Below are positions 17,542 to 28,022 of a stretch of DNA of 64,000 bases, piece by piece (within the stretch, counting starts at the first letter, position 1; every line of letters begins with the position of its first letter). This DNA is from Numida meleagris (taxonomy: Eukaryota; Chordata; Aves; Galliformes; Numididae). The stretch lies in assembly GCF_002078875.1 (NCBI RefSeq), contig NC_034438.1, positions 20,800,127-20,864,126 on the forward strand, read 5' to 3'. Made by a program: the position numbers and the translations under genes. The notes below the pieces were generated by a model, which did no database searches, was not told the origin of the DNA, and saw only the letters and a program-made list of their open reading frames with translations.

Positions 17542-20500
17542 AATTGACACAGGAGTTTTCTATGAAATTACCTTCCTGTTTACTATCTCAAGGAAAGATA
17601 TTTATGTCAAGAGCTCTGAATCACTCTTTTTTTCTTAAACAGCATTACATCCACTCTTTTCCCAAAAGCCCACATTACATATAAGAACTACGCAAAGCAG
17701 CAGTGCTATGAGTTTTAAAACCATAGTTGAAACTCTCCTGCGTTTTTTCCTGTTTCTTGTATACTTCTTAGAAATTCTAAAAAAGCAGCTCATCTAGTGC
17801 TGTTTCAGTTTCATGCTGACATCTGCAATGGAATAGCTTCTTTTCTTGGCAGTGTTTTTCCTTATGTCTGAAAAAATTACCTCAGAGAATTATTTGTAAT
17901 ACATATCTAACCTATGATCTGACCTCAAAAATCACAGGGGAGATAACTGGTCTCAGCTGCATTAAATAAAACAGTAACAGATAAACAGAAACCCTGGAGA
18001 AAAAGCAGAGGAAAGGATGAGAATGTAAACTTCTTGTGTACCCTTCCTTTACATTGTAAAGGAACAATACAATGGGTCCCTACAATTTCATCCCTATTTA
18101 AGATGAGGTTGCTGACTTGTTGGGTTCTTCTAAATTACGATGGTTAGAGCTGCCAAAGCACTTATTGCTGATGAGTCTGAAATGACTGAAGTTATTTTTG
18201 TGAAACAGCCAGGATGCTTCTGTCTTGATGTATTATCCAAACATATAAGATTCAGAGGAGAGAGATCCAAATCAATCTGAATGCTCCTCAGTACCGCTTA
18301 CAGAGGTTTACTTCACATACCATGTACTTTTGCAGCACTAAAATTAACTGAAATGTGCTAGTCAGGTGAAATATATTTTTTTTCCTGACTTGTTAGCAAT
18401 CTGTTACTTCTGCTTTCCTATACTAATACTAATGATCTGCACGTCAAGCCAGTTCCTAGCTTGGAACACTGAGAACTGCAGAGATATCTAATATTTATTT
18501 TCTCTAAATACAATACAGCGTTTGTATTAAATTATTATTTTATTAATTTTTAATCACAGATTCATGAGTTATAGTACCTATGGGAGAATCTGGCCTAATT
18601 CTTTTAAATCAGTGCCTTGTACTTTTCTTTGTCACGTGTTTAACAATGTAAGGAAGAAAGTACCTGAGAATGTGACATTTATGAGTCAGGAGACACAACA
18701 AAGTCATAGGAATTAAAGCAAAAGAAATACTGTAAAAATCAAGCTCTTCATTTTCCTGTTCACTATCAGAAGCTGAATTACAGCGCTGTAACTACATATA
18801 GCCCTTTAGGAAAAAATAAATTTTTCTTTTCAAGAGAGAAAAGAAAGAAAATTTAACCTTAAGTTTTATTATACTAACTTATTTGACCCAGGAAAGACAA
18901 AACAGACATGTATAGTAAGAGTGAAATGATGTAACTTTAAGCTAAGAATCTTGTTACAGGTGCATCGCTAGATCTTTCTTGATTGAGTCAGTACATTACT
19001 TAGATACACTACTCCCACAGCTTTTACGGAGAACAAAGCAAGGGGCAGGTAAGAGTCAAAAATGTGCACCAGTGAAGTATACTTTCAAGATTTCTAATAG
19101 TAAATCACTACTGCTGCAGTGAGAAGATCGAAGGCATGCTTGAGCAAGTGTTCTTGTATTAGATACAAGATATAAAGAATGAACTGCAATTTACTTGTAC
19201 GAAATGCCAGTTTATCTGCTTAGTAGGACATACCAACTTTCTCATAAACTTTACATCAATTATATTTTCAGTTTGTTGTTCCAGTAGTCGTTACACAGAT
19301 GTTATTTAAATCTTCAGAAATCTTACATTTTATCTACTTAAAAGTGCAGTGTTCATACAGCTTTGAATGACTACATAGAGCCTACACTAAAAAATTAAGA
19401 AAATTAAAAGCAAGCTTTGCTCTGTAAACATTACTACACTCTTAAATAATCTTTTCACATCCGAACATGTGTAGAGAAGAAAAAGAAGGAAAAACTAGAA
19501 TGCTTCGGTATAATTTTGTTCAATGAATGAATGAGCATGACTTCGGACAAAATCTATTATTAAAGAATAAAATACTTTGTTTCCTACAATATCAGAGCTG
19601 TAATCTACATGTAATCCATACCGCAATTCCCGTGTAGATATATGCAGTAATTTTGTTAATTATGTCCATACCTGTTAACAATGAAACAATGTAAACTGAT
19701 ACAGAGAAAGTCTGCTTTTATAGTAGTAGAAGGCTAACACGTTTTTATTTATTTTTCATCATATCCTTCATACCATGTCATAACAGAAAGTTCTTTTATT
19801 TCAATGTGGAAGACCTAAATAAATTTGTAGCCGATGTTATTGAAGTATTGGTTATAGTTTCATAATTGTATGCAAATAGCAACTAACCCTTAGATGATAT
19901 AAGAAAACAGAACAAGCAAGTATTGAAAATTGGCTTATTTCCATTTGGGATCACAACTATCAATTTGTTGAAACTACCTGATACTGCATTTTTCCACTCA
20001 AGGAAGGGATCAAGATTAGTTATTTCTCTTTTTATTTGCATGTCTTAATGTGGACTTTAGCCTTAACTGATGATTTCCTGTATTTGGAGATCATTATATG
20101 GTTTGGGGCATCCCTAATCCTTTATTCCGAAGTTACGTAGAATTTCCAATTTCGACTTTACTTAAATACATTATTTCCCTGAAAACTGGGAAACATACTG
20201 ATTGAACAATAGTAGCTTTATAACAAGCATACATGCCATGAAAATAAACATAACTTTAGCATGTTTCCAACATAACTGTTTCACCATTTATTTCCTAGAT
20301 GTAATTTTTCTCTTTGACTTTTGGCTGATGATCAAACAAATATAATCTTGATATATTAGCATAATTTAGTATTAAATAAAATATGCAACTGAAAAAAAAA
20401 ACAGCAATTTCACTGAAAGAAATGCAGTCTATTCAGAAACCGGGAGAAAAACCAGGCTTCTACAGAAACACTAGAAAAAGTAAAGCAGAAATATTCCTTC

Positions 20501-21164
20501 CTGGTTTACACTGCCTTAGCTATCCAGCTTTCATGCCACAAGAGTAACATTAAATAATGTCTGTGCGCTACGCAAAGGGGAAGTATGAGCGTAATAGGTT
20601 TCTACACTATAGGTCAAAGTGGAAAGTATTCCCCGTAATCAGGAAGCAAACTCCTGAGCTCAAATTTCCTTTGGAAATTCATGATGCCCTGAAGGTTACT
20701 ATAACCTTCCTTTTTAACCCCAATTTATTCTTCCTATACTTTTGCAGAGGTCTGTTAAATGTTATGACATTCCTTTTCCTTGATTAAATGATTTAATGTA
20801 GGACATGATGTTATTATTCTATACTTCAAATAATATTTTCAACAGATTTCAAATCATAGAATCATTTATTTAGACACAAACCTTTTTCATATTTATTTCA
20901 TGTTACAGAAATGAGAATTGTTCTTCTAGACTCATGTTTACAACATTTTCTTTACATGCACAATACATAATTAAAATGAAGGTCCCAATAAAGATTTTTT
21001 AATGGAAATCGTATTCTTTCATATTTGCAATATGAAAAGGGAGACAGAAAATAATATTCAATTAAAAAGAGAAAAGAGAAAATTAAAATTGAAAATTAAA
21101 ATTAAAAAGAGAAAAAGATAATATCTGGGTTTAAGTGGCTGGTTCAGCCAATTTACTATCTCTT
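17542..21164 (-). other. ADAMTS6 intron segment, no recognised element
   Basis: About 3.6 kb of AT-rich intron. An imperfect A-rich repeat of AATTAAA/AAGAGAAA motifs is at about 21058-21118, just before the next CR1. An isolated ATCATAGAATCATTT at about 20854 resembles a CR1 end but has no adjoining CR1 sequence. Nothing else recognised. Confidence 0.55.
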
Positions 21165-22660
21165 TGTTACAGACAGTTGTAAAGAGCTGTAATATCACAC
21201 CTGAGACTAAACAATCCCAGTTCCCTCAGCCACTACTCATAAGACTTGCGCTCCAGACCCATCACCAGCTTCATTGTACTCCTTTGGACATATCCCAAGG
21301 TCCTTGATGCCCTTCTTGTAGTGAGGGACCCAAAACCGAACAGAGTAGTCAAGGTGCAGGCTCACCAGTGCTGAGTACAGAGGGACAATCACTTCCCTGC
21401 TCCTGCTGGCAACGCTATTTCTGGTACAAGCCAGGATGCCATTGGCCTTCTAGGCTACCTGGGCACACTGCTGGCTCATGTTCAGCTGAGCAACAACCAA
21501 TATCCCCAGGTCCATTTCTTCCACACAGTCTCCCAGCCACTCTGCCCCAAGCCTGCAGTGTTGCATAGGGTTCTTGTGACCAAAGTGCAGCACCCAGCAC
21601 TTGGTCTTGTTGAACTTTGTCCCATTGGTCTCAGCCCAGATTTCCTGTCCCTCCAGATCTCTCTGTAAGGCCTACCTACTCCCACAAAGATCAGCACTTC
21701 CTCGCAGCTTGGTGTCATATGCAAACTTACTGAGGGTGCACTCAGTCCCCTCATCCAGGTCATCAATAAAGACTCTGAACAGGACAGGCCCCAGTACCAA
21801 CCCATCGGGAACACCACTCGTAACCGGTCACCAGCTGGATTTAACTCCATTCACCACCACCCTCTGGGCCCAGCCATCCAGCCAGTTCTTTACCGTGAAG
21901 AGCATACCCGTCCAAGCCACGGGCTGACAGCTTCTCCGTGGGAGACAGTGTCAAAGGCTTTGCTGAAGTCTAGGAAGACTATGTCAACAGCCTTTCCTCC
22001 ATACACAGGGCGATCATAGAAGGAGATCCGGTTGGTCAAGCAGGACTTGCTTGTCATGAACCCATGCTGGCTGGACCTGATCCCCCAGCTGTACCACACA
22101 CGCTGTGTGATCTCACTCAACATGATCTGCTCCATAACCTTTACTGGCACTGAGGCCAGGCTGACAGGCCTGTCGTTCCCCAGATCCTCCTTACGACCCT
22201 TCTTGTAGATGGGAGTCACATGGACAAGCCTCCAACTCTCTGGAACCTCTCCAGTCTTCAAGGAACGCTGATAGATGATGGAAAGTGACTTGGCAATCAC
22301 CTCTGCCAGCTCCTTCAGCAGCCTCGGGAGGATCCCAGGTGGAGTAACAGGTCTCTAGATGTTTCCACCTTAATCATAGGGGATTTATTCTGCTCCTCAT
22401 ACCTGATTTCCAGGTCAGGGGTAGAACACCTCAAGGATAACTGGTCTGACTTTTAAAGACAGATGTAGTGAAAGCATTGAAAACCTCAGCCCTTTCCTTA
22501 TCTTCAGTGGTCACATTCCCCTCCACATCCAGTAAAGGATGGAGATTCTCCTTAGCCCTCCTCCTACTGTTAATATATTTGTAAAAAAGTTTTTTGGTCT
22601 CTTACACCAACAGCCAAGTTGAGATCAAGCTGGGCTTTTGCTTTCCTGATTTTCTCCCTG
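21165..22660 (-). mobile_element. CR1 LINE fragment lacking both ends
   Basis: Minus-strand CR1, ORF2 part only. Homology to the 60.7-63.6 kb copy starts near TTACAGACAGTTGTA (21167) and stops at TTTTCTCCCTG (22660). The CR1 3' end (about 300 bp of ORF2 C-terminus, UTR and terminal repeat) is absent, unlike the usual pattern where LINE copies keep their 3' end. Between about 21361 and 22260 it is almost identical to the copy 39.85 kb away; the flanks are much more diverged. Relative to that copy it lacks 11 bp at about 21939 and 28 bp at about 22337. Confidence 0.9.
21361..22300 (-). pseudogene. CR1 reverse transcriptase relic with FAYD at the active site
   Basis: The minus strand encodes CR1 reverse transcriptase segments: IYKKGRKEDLG and RPVSLASVP near 22200, SSQHGFMTSKSCLTNRISFY near 22050, IVFLDFSKAFDTVSH near 21960, and [10 protein letters not shown] near 21720. 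The active-site motif FADD has become FAYD (21714-21725), removing a metal-binding Asp. An 11-bp deletion after DTVSHG shifts the frame, and TAG at 21452-21450 (minus) interrupts QVA-KAN. FAYD and TAG are also present in the copy at 61.3 kb; the 11-bp deletion is not. Non-functional. Confidence 0.85.
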
Positions 22661-23125
22661 ACCCACTCTTAATTGTATCTGATTAATGGCAGTATTAGCA
22701 GCAATATAAAGGTATTCTAAGGACTATACACGGAGAGAAATACCATAAAACTCAATACCATTCTTTATGCTCTCAAGAAAAACTCAGTTGATTACAGCGT
22801 TATGGGTGTCTTCAATAAAAACAGTTCATTATGAACCTCAACTGCACACAGTTTAACTGCACAAAACCTAGGATATATAAATATACATAAACTACAAATT
22901 TTAAGGAAGCCAAAAAAACACTTTCAAAATTCCATATAAATATTTAAGAGAAAGCATGACTAGCCATAATAATCACTCTCACATTCTCAGTCTCATTAAG
23001 TCTCCATGGCTTTCCTGAATATTATTATTTGATCAAATGCAAGTTACTGGGCAAATACAACGTCAAATTAGTTACATTTATTATGCTATGGTATATAGAA
23101 AGTGAGAATGAATAAACTAAGGATT
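22661..23125 (-). other. ADAMTS6 intron segment, no recognised element
   Basis: About 460 bp of AT-rich intron between two CR1 relics. Nothing recognised. Confidence 0.55.
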
Positions 23126-23517
23126 TCATGGAGTCACAGAATCATAGAACAGTTTGGGCTGTACGGGATCATTAAAGATTATCTAGTTCAACCCCTCAGC
23201 CATGGTCAGGGGTACTGTCCACTATAACAGGTTGCTCAAAGCCCCCTACAGTGTCATCCTGGAACAGTTCTCCCTCGAATTGTTCCAGGATGACACTGTA
23301 GGGGGCTTTGAGCAACCTGAATTGCTCTCCATTGAGTGGATGGAGAACAACCACTGCCTCTTTGGCCATCTGTTCCAGTGCCTCACCATCCTCACTGTGA
23401 AACACATCTTACTTATATCTAATCAAAATCTACATCATTCCTATTTAAAACCATCACTCTTTGTCCTATCACTACAAGACCCAGTAAAAACTCTTTCTCC
23501 ATCTTTCTTTTAAGCTT
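23126..23517 (-). mobile_element. CR1 3' region relic carrying an inverted duplication
   Basis: The minus-strand CR1 3' end is recognised by TCACAGAATCATAGAA at the left, then GTTTGGGCTGTACGGGATC and CAACCCCTCAGCCATGGTC, and further on TGTTCCAGTGCCTCACCATCC and CACTCTTTGTCCTATCACTAC. The expected CR1 order is interrupted after CAGGTTGCTCAAAGCCCC by a perfect inverted repeat (23228-23319), listed separately. Confidence 0.85.
23228..23319. repeat. Perfect 39-bp inverted repeat, 14-nt spacer (hairpin)
   Basis: The left arm at 23228-23266 (starts CAGGTTGCTCAAAGCCCC, ends CATCCTGGAACA) is the exact reverse complement of the right arm at 23281-23319. In the spacer 23267-23280, three more Watson-Crick pairs and one G-U pair form if the plus strand is transcribed. 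The RNA would then be a stem of 43 bp closed by a 6-nt loop (23271-23276), 92 nt in all. The pairing stops sharply at both outer ends. The first part of each arm is CR1 sequence. Transcription is unknown. Confidence 0.95.
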
Positions 23518-23883
23518 TAGCATAGACGCATCATTTAAATGGTTCTAATTTTCATCATTCATCATTTTCATCAGCAAATTTCCTATTTTCATCATATGTC
23601 TGAAGGCAAAAACAATCGTTTTGGTGCTGCGAGAAAAAAAAGTTTTTCAATGCTCCTTGAAATTCCTATTTTACAAACACAGGTAAGAACTTTCTAGTAT
23701 ACATATTAATAATACCCACTTATGGAAAAAGGAAGTCAAAAGGAACTACTAACTTCCTTCTCAGAGACATTTAGTCATATTACGTATGAATAGGAGTTGA
23801 CGTTTGGATTGCACAAAACATTAGAAACCATGAAGATTTTTTACCCACATATTTTCCCAGCTTCTACAGAAGATATCTACATG

Positions 23884-24048
23884 GCATAGAATCATAGAAT
23901 CATAGAATGGCCTGGGTTGAAAAGGACCTCAAAGATCATTGAGTCTCAACCCCCCTGCTAAGTGCAGGGTCACCAACCACTAAACCAGGCTCCCAAAGCC
24001 ACGTCCAGTCTGGCCTTGAATGCCTCCAGGGATGTCGTGTTAGTTTTT
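23884..24048 (-). mobile_element. CR1 3'-end fragment
   Basis: Minus-strand CR1 tail: CATAGAATCATAGAATCATA, GAATGGCCTGGGTTG, AAAGGACCTCAAAGATCATT, then CAACCCCCCTGCTAAGTGCA and GGCCTTGAATGCCTCCAGGG. It breaks off at about 24040. The three-fold terminal motif is well preserved. Confidence 0.9.
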
Positions 24049-24354
24049 AACTCCATGCAGTGGAGTATGTAGGGATGCAGTGGCATACAGTGCAATTTTC
24101 TTTATTATTTCTGCATCAGATAAAATCTAGTTAATGTGACTTGTTTTTTCAGAGCAGCATTTGACAAGTCACATAAGCTAGAGTACAAGGTGAAAGCCTC
24201 AAAGAGCCGAGATTTCAAAATTTCAAAAGACCTTCGGTATAAGAAGCCAAGAACTACTGATCGTAGCAAGCAAAGATGGTTAATAAAAAGCCTGCGATCA
24301 GAGCATATATACTACAGAAATACTGTTTTTCTTAAATCCTAATTGAAGTCTTAA
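24049..24354 (-). other. Spacer between CR1 relics
   Basis: About 300 bp of non-repeat sequence. It holds a plus-strand open frame (24136-24342), rich in Lys/Arg and preceded by TTGTTTTTTCAG, but no recognisable domain and no donor; see rejected items. Confidence 0.5.
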
Positions 24355-24355
24355 A

Positions 24356-26190
24356 ATCACTGAATATCCTGAGTTGGAAAGGACCTACAAGGGTCATGGC
24401 AGACCAACTCCTGGCTCCACAAAGGACTATCTGAAATTCAATCCGTATGTTTGAGAGCGTTGTTCAAACACTTCATGAACTCCAGCAGTTCAGTGCCATC
24501 ACCACTGCCCTATGGAGTCTGTTCCAGGGCCTGACCACCCTCTGGCAAAGAACCTGTCCCTAACCCCCACCTGCCCCTCCCCTGACACACCTCCATGCCG
24601 TTCCCTTGGGCCCTGTCGCTGTCCCCAGAGACCAGAGCTCAGCGCTGCCCCTCCGCTCCCTATGAGGAGCTGCAGCCGCCATGAGGCCTCCCCTCAGCTC
24701 CTCTGCTCTGGGCTGAACCCAAGGGACCACAGCCGCTCCTCATATGTCTTGCCTTCTAGATCCTTCTCAAACTTAGCAGCCCTCCACAGCCATTCTCTAG
24801 AAGCTTTATGTCCTCCTTATATAACCCCATCCAGTGCTGGAAGTGAGTTCGCGCAGGGCAGAGCAGGACATCCCCTGGGTGCGGTCCAGGGTATGGCTGG
24901 CCCTTTTGGCTGCCTGGGCACACTGTTGGCTCATGTTCAATACGTCATCAACCAGAACCCCAGATCTCTCTCTGCAGGATTGCTCTCCAGCATCTCATCC
25001 CTCTGTCTGTACAGACATACTCAGGGTTGGCCCGTTCTCAGTGCAGAATCCAGCACTTGCCCTTGCTAAACTTCATGCCATTACTGATTGCCCAGCCCTC
25101 TGGTTTGTCAAGAGCTCTCTGCAAAGCCTCTTCACTCTCAAGGAAGAAAACAGCTTCTCACACATTAGTGTCGTCCATTAACTTAGTAAAAATTCAGATC
25201 CTGCATTCAGGTCATTCATTGAAGTGTCTAACCTGTCTGTCAGCTGTACACTCATCACACTATGTTTTTGTCTAGCTGTAGACCGGATCTTTTGTTCAGA
25301 GGAATACTGTGAGAAATAGTATTCAAAGCTTTGCTGAAATCCAGAAAGATAACATCAACTGGCTTCCCTTGGACAACTAGGTAGGTAACTATGTCATAAA
25401 ATGAGATTGTTTGTTAAACATGAACCCACAGATTGTAATTAACCCATGATGGCTGCAGTCAAAGACTACGCCATCTTTCAGGTGCTTTTCAGTAAGTCCC
25501 AGAATAATCTCCCTAATTTCACCAGGCACTAAAGTGAGACTGACAGGCCTTCAGCAAAAAATGTCTTCTTTCTTGCCCTGCTCAAAAACTTCAACAATGT
25601 TCGTCAGCTTCCAGTCCACTGAGCTCTCGAGATTCCCAAGATTGTCAAAAAATAATTGAGAGAAATCTCACATGGACATCAGACAGCTCTTGGAGTACCC
25701 TAGGATGAATCCCATTCAGCCCCATAGACTTACATTCGTCCAGCTGGAGCTGCAAATTTCACAAAGTTCCAAGTTGGCTGAGCACTTAATATTCCCACAG
25801 ACCATATTTTGAAGTGATTCACCAAGTAATAGACCGGTGTCATCTCTCGTCCTCCTTTCACTGTTAAAATACTTTAAAGAGTCCTTTCTGGTGTCGTCCA
25901 GCTTCAACTCCAGTTGAGTTTTGGACACACAAATTTTCCCTGTACAATGGCAAACAGCGTCACTTTAGTCCTTCTGCATCATTTGACCTTACTTCCAGTG
26001 TCTGCACATTTTCCATTTCTGTTTAGGCTCTGCTCAGCCAAGCAGAGTGACTCTTGACTGACTTTAATTATATCCTGTGATCTTAAAAGATGGCTCTTAA
26101 AAAACTGACCAGCACCGATGGACTCTAGTGTGTTCATCATAAATACAACAAATAAAAAACTTCCCTCAGTTAATGGAATGAAATCTATTT
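24356..26190 (-). mobile_element. Old CR1-clade LINE relic, 3' end through mid ORF2
   Basis: Diverged minus-strand CR1. The 3' end reads CCTGAGTTGGAAAGGACC. A GC-rich 3' region of ORF2 follows (24500-24730), then the reverse transcriptase. Remnants in reading order include TQLELKLDDTRKDSLKYFNS (minus strand near 25910), equivalent to the family's KAKxxLELxLARxxKxNKKxF segment, and SKALNT-like sequence near 25350. Upstream of it, ESIGAGQFFKSHLLRSQD (near 26110) aligns with the linker between endonuclease and reverse transcriptase. It is much more decayed than the 9.5- and 61-kb copies, with many stops and frameshifts. The same subfamily recurs at 47.9 kb and probably 30.0-30.5 kb. Confidence 0.8.
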
Positions 26191-27110
26191 GCTGACTTAC
26201 TTTTAAAGTCAAAAAGACAGACAATCATTCCACTCAAATTACTTAAACCTAACCAGTATAAAAACAACAGATTGTTTTAACTACGTTCTCAGCAAATTTC
26301 AGTACTGCAGAAGTAATAACTTTTAACAAGGGAAAACTTAAAAAAAAGTGAAGAGGGAATAAACTTAACGAGAAGAATAACATAACAGAGATCCTGTCCA
26401 ACTCAGAGAGGTCATCTCTCCAAGGGCCTTATTGTGTTAATACCAAAAAAGGCTTAATTTGTTAGTTTTTCTTTTTTCACGTGTTGATAAATGAAACACA
26501 AGCACTGCAGAGTGACCACTGCAGTATATCTGAGGTTCAACTACACCAAAAAGCGAAACCACCTTTCCAACCCAAAATGTGCATGTGAATGTTTCATCTT
26601 CTCAGTAAGCAGTACACAGCCAGAAATAAGAATCATTTCATCTGTTTAAGACAAGAAAAAGTCTACAGGGCTAACTTCTTTTTTAAAAATCTTTTTAATC
26701 ATAAACTGCAACCATTATGAAAAAAATGCCCGAACAAAATGAAAAGAGTAACCAACTTTACAACAGTAGTTCTTTGCAAAGAGTATTATTTCTATGGCAT
26801 GTAAATTAGGATTTGTTAGCAGCATCTAATGAGATGGTCTACAGTTACATACTTAGTTCCCCATACCTTAAGAATTTAAAAGTACAACAGATGCAACTTT
26901 TTTCACTACTTTTGCCAATAAAGAATCCCAAGGACCCTGAAGTAGCTGGGAAAGAAAATTGGTTGCAGCAACAGAGAAGCCTCTAGAAAACCAGATACAA
27001 ATGCCAGATTCCCTTCTCTGTAAGTGACTCCCTCTAACACATTCTGCAAGCTCTTGGGCCTAAGAAGCAATTGTTTGAGGACTACTAACCGGTATTCCTA
27101 CTTGAATTGT
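26191..27110 (-). other. ADAMTS6 intron segment, no recognised element
   Basis: About 0.9 kb of AT-rich intron; no element recognised. Confidence 0.55.
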
Positions 27111-27922
27111 AATGGAATCACAGAATTACAGAACTGTCGGGGTTGGAAGGGGCCTCTGAACATCATCTAATCCAATCCTCCTGCTAAAGCAAGTTCCCTA
27201 GAGGAAGTTGCACAGGAAAGCATTCAGGTGGGTCTTGAATATCTCCAGAGAAGGAGATTCTATAACCTCTCTGGACACCTTCCAGTACTATGTAAACCTC
27301 AAAGTAAGTTCTTCCTCATGTTCTGATGAACTTCCTGCATTCAGTATGTGTTTGTTGTCCCTTGTCCTGCCACTGGGCCCGCTGAACAGAGCCTGCGCCC
27401 ATCCACCTGACAGCCGCCCTTTTGATATTTTTAAGCATTGAGAAGATCCGCCCTCAGTCTTGTCTAGGCTGAAGAGTCCCAAGTCTTTCAGCCTTTTCTC
27501 ATAAGGGAGATGCTCCAGGACTCTAAACATCTTTACAGCCCTCCACTGGACTCTCTCCAATAGTTCTCTTAATGTCTTGAACTGGGACACACTACTCCAG
27601 ATGCAGCCACATCAGGGCAGAGAATAGCGGGAGGATTAGCTCCCTTGACCTGCTGGCCATGCTTTTTTCAGTGCACCTCAGGATATCATTGGCCTTCTTT
27701 GCCACAAAGGCACACCGCTGGCTCGTGGTCAACCCGTTGTCAACACAGACACCCACGTCCTTCTCTGCACAGCTCCTCTCCAGCAGGTCAGCCCCAAACC
27801 TGCACTGATGCATGCGGTTATTCCTTCCCAGGTGCAAGACTCCACACTTGCCCTTGTTGAACGTCATAAGGTTTCTCTCTGCCCAACTCTCCATCCTACC
27901 CAGATCTCACTGAATGGCTTAC
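27111..27922 (-). mobile_element. CR1 LINE fragment, 3' about 0.8 kb
   Basis: Minus-strand CR1. It begins (3' end) AATCACAGAATTACAGAACT then GGGGTTGGAAGGGGCC. It encodes the ORF2 C-terminal part on the minus strand: MESWAERNLMTFNKGKCGVL near 27890, HLGRNN, CAFVAKKANDILRCTEKSMA near 27700, SRELILPLFSAL, and [20 protein letters not shown] near 27540. A stop at 27592 and a frame change split it. It breaks off at CTCACTGAATGGC, as expected for 5' truncation. Confidence 0.92.
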
Positions 27923-28022
27923 ACCAGAAGGCTGAGTTGCATTTTTTATGTAAACTCCTAACAGCAACGCAGTTGCCCTAGTATTTTAGAAGGGGTAGAA
28001 TTCTGACAACTGACAACTAGAC

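Noticed and set aside
20854..20870. Isolated ATCATAGAATCATTT resembling a CR1 terminal repeat
   Set aside because: No adjoining CR1 sequence on either side; too short to call an element.
24136..24342. Lys/Arg-rich plus-strand open frame preceded by TTGTTTTTTCAG
   Set aside because: No recognisable domain, no GT donor at a sensible place, and it sits in a 300-bp gap between CR1 relics; probably chance.
24512..25181. Long plus-strand open frames (185 and 115 codons)
   Set aside because: They are antisense to the CR1 relic on the minus strand; GC-rich LINE sequence gives open antisense frames.
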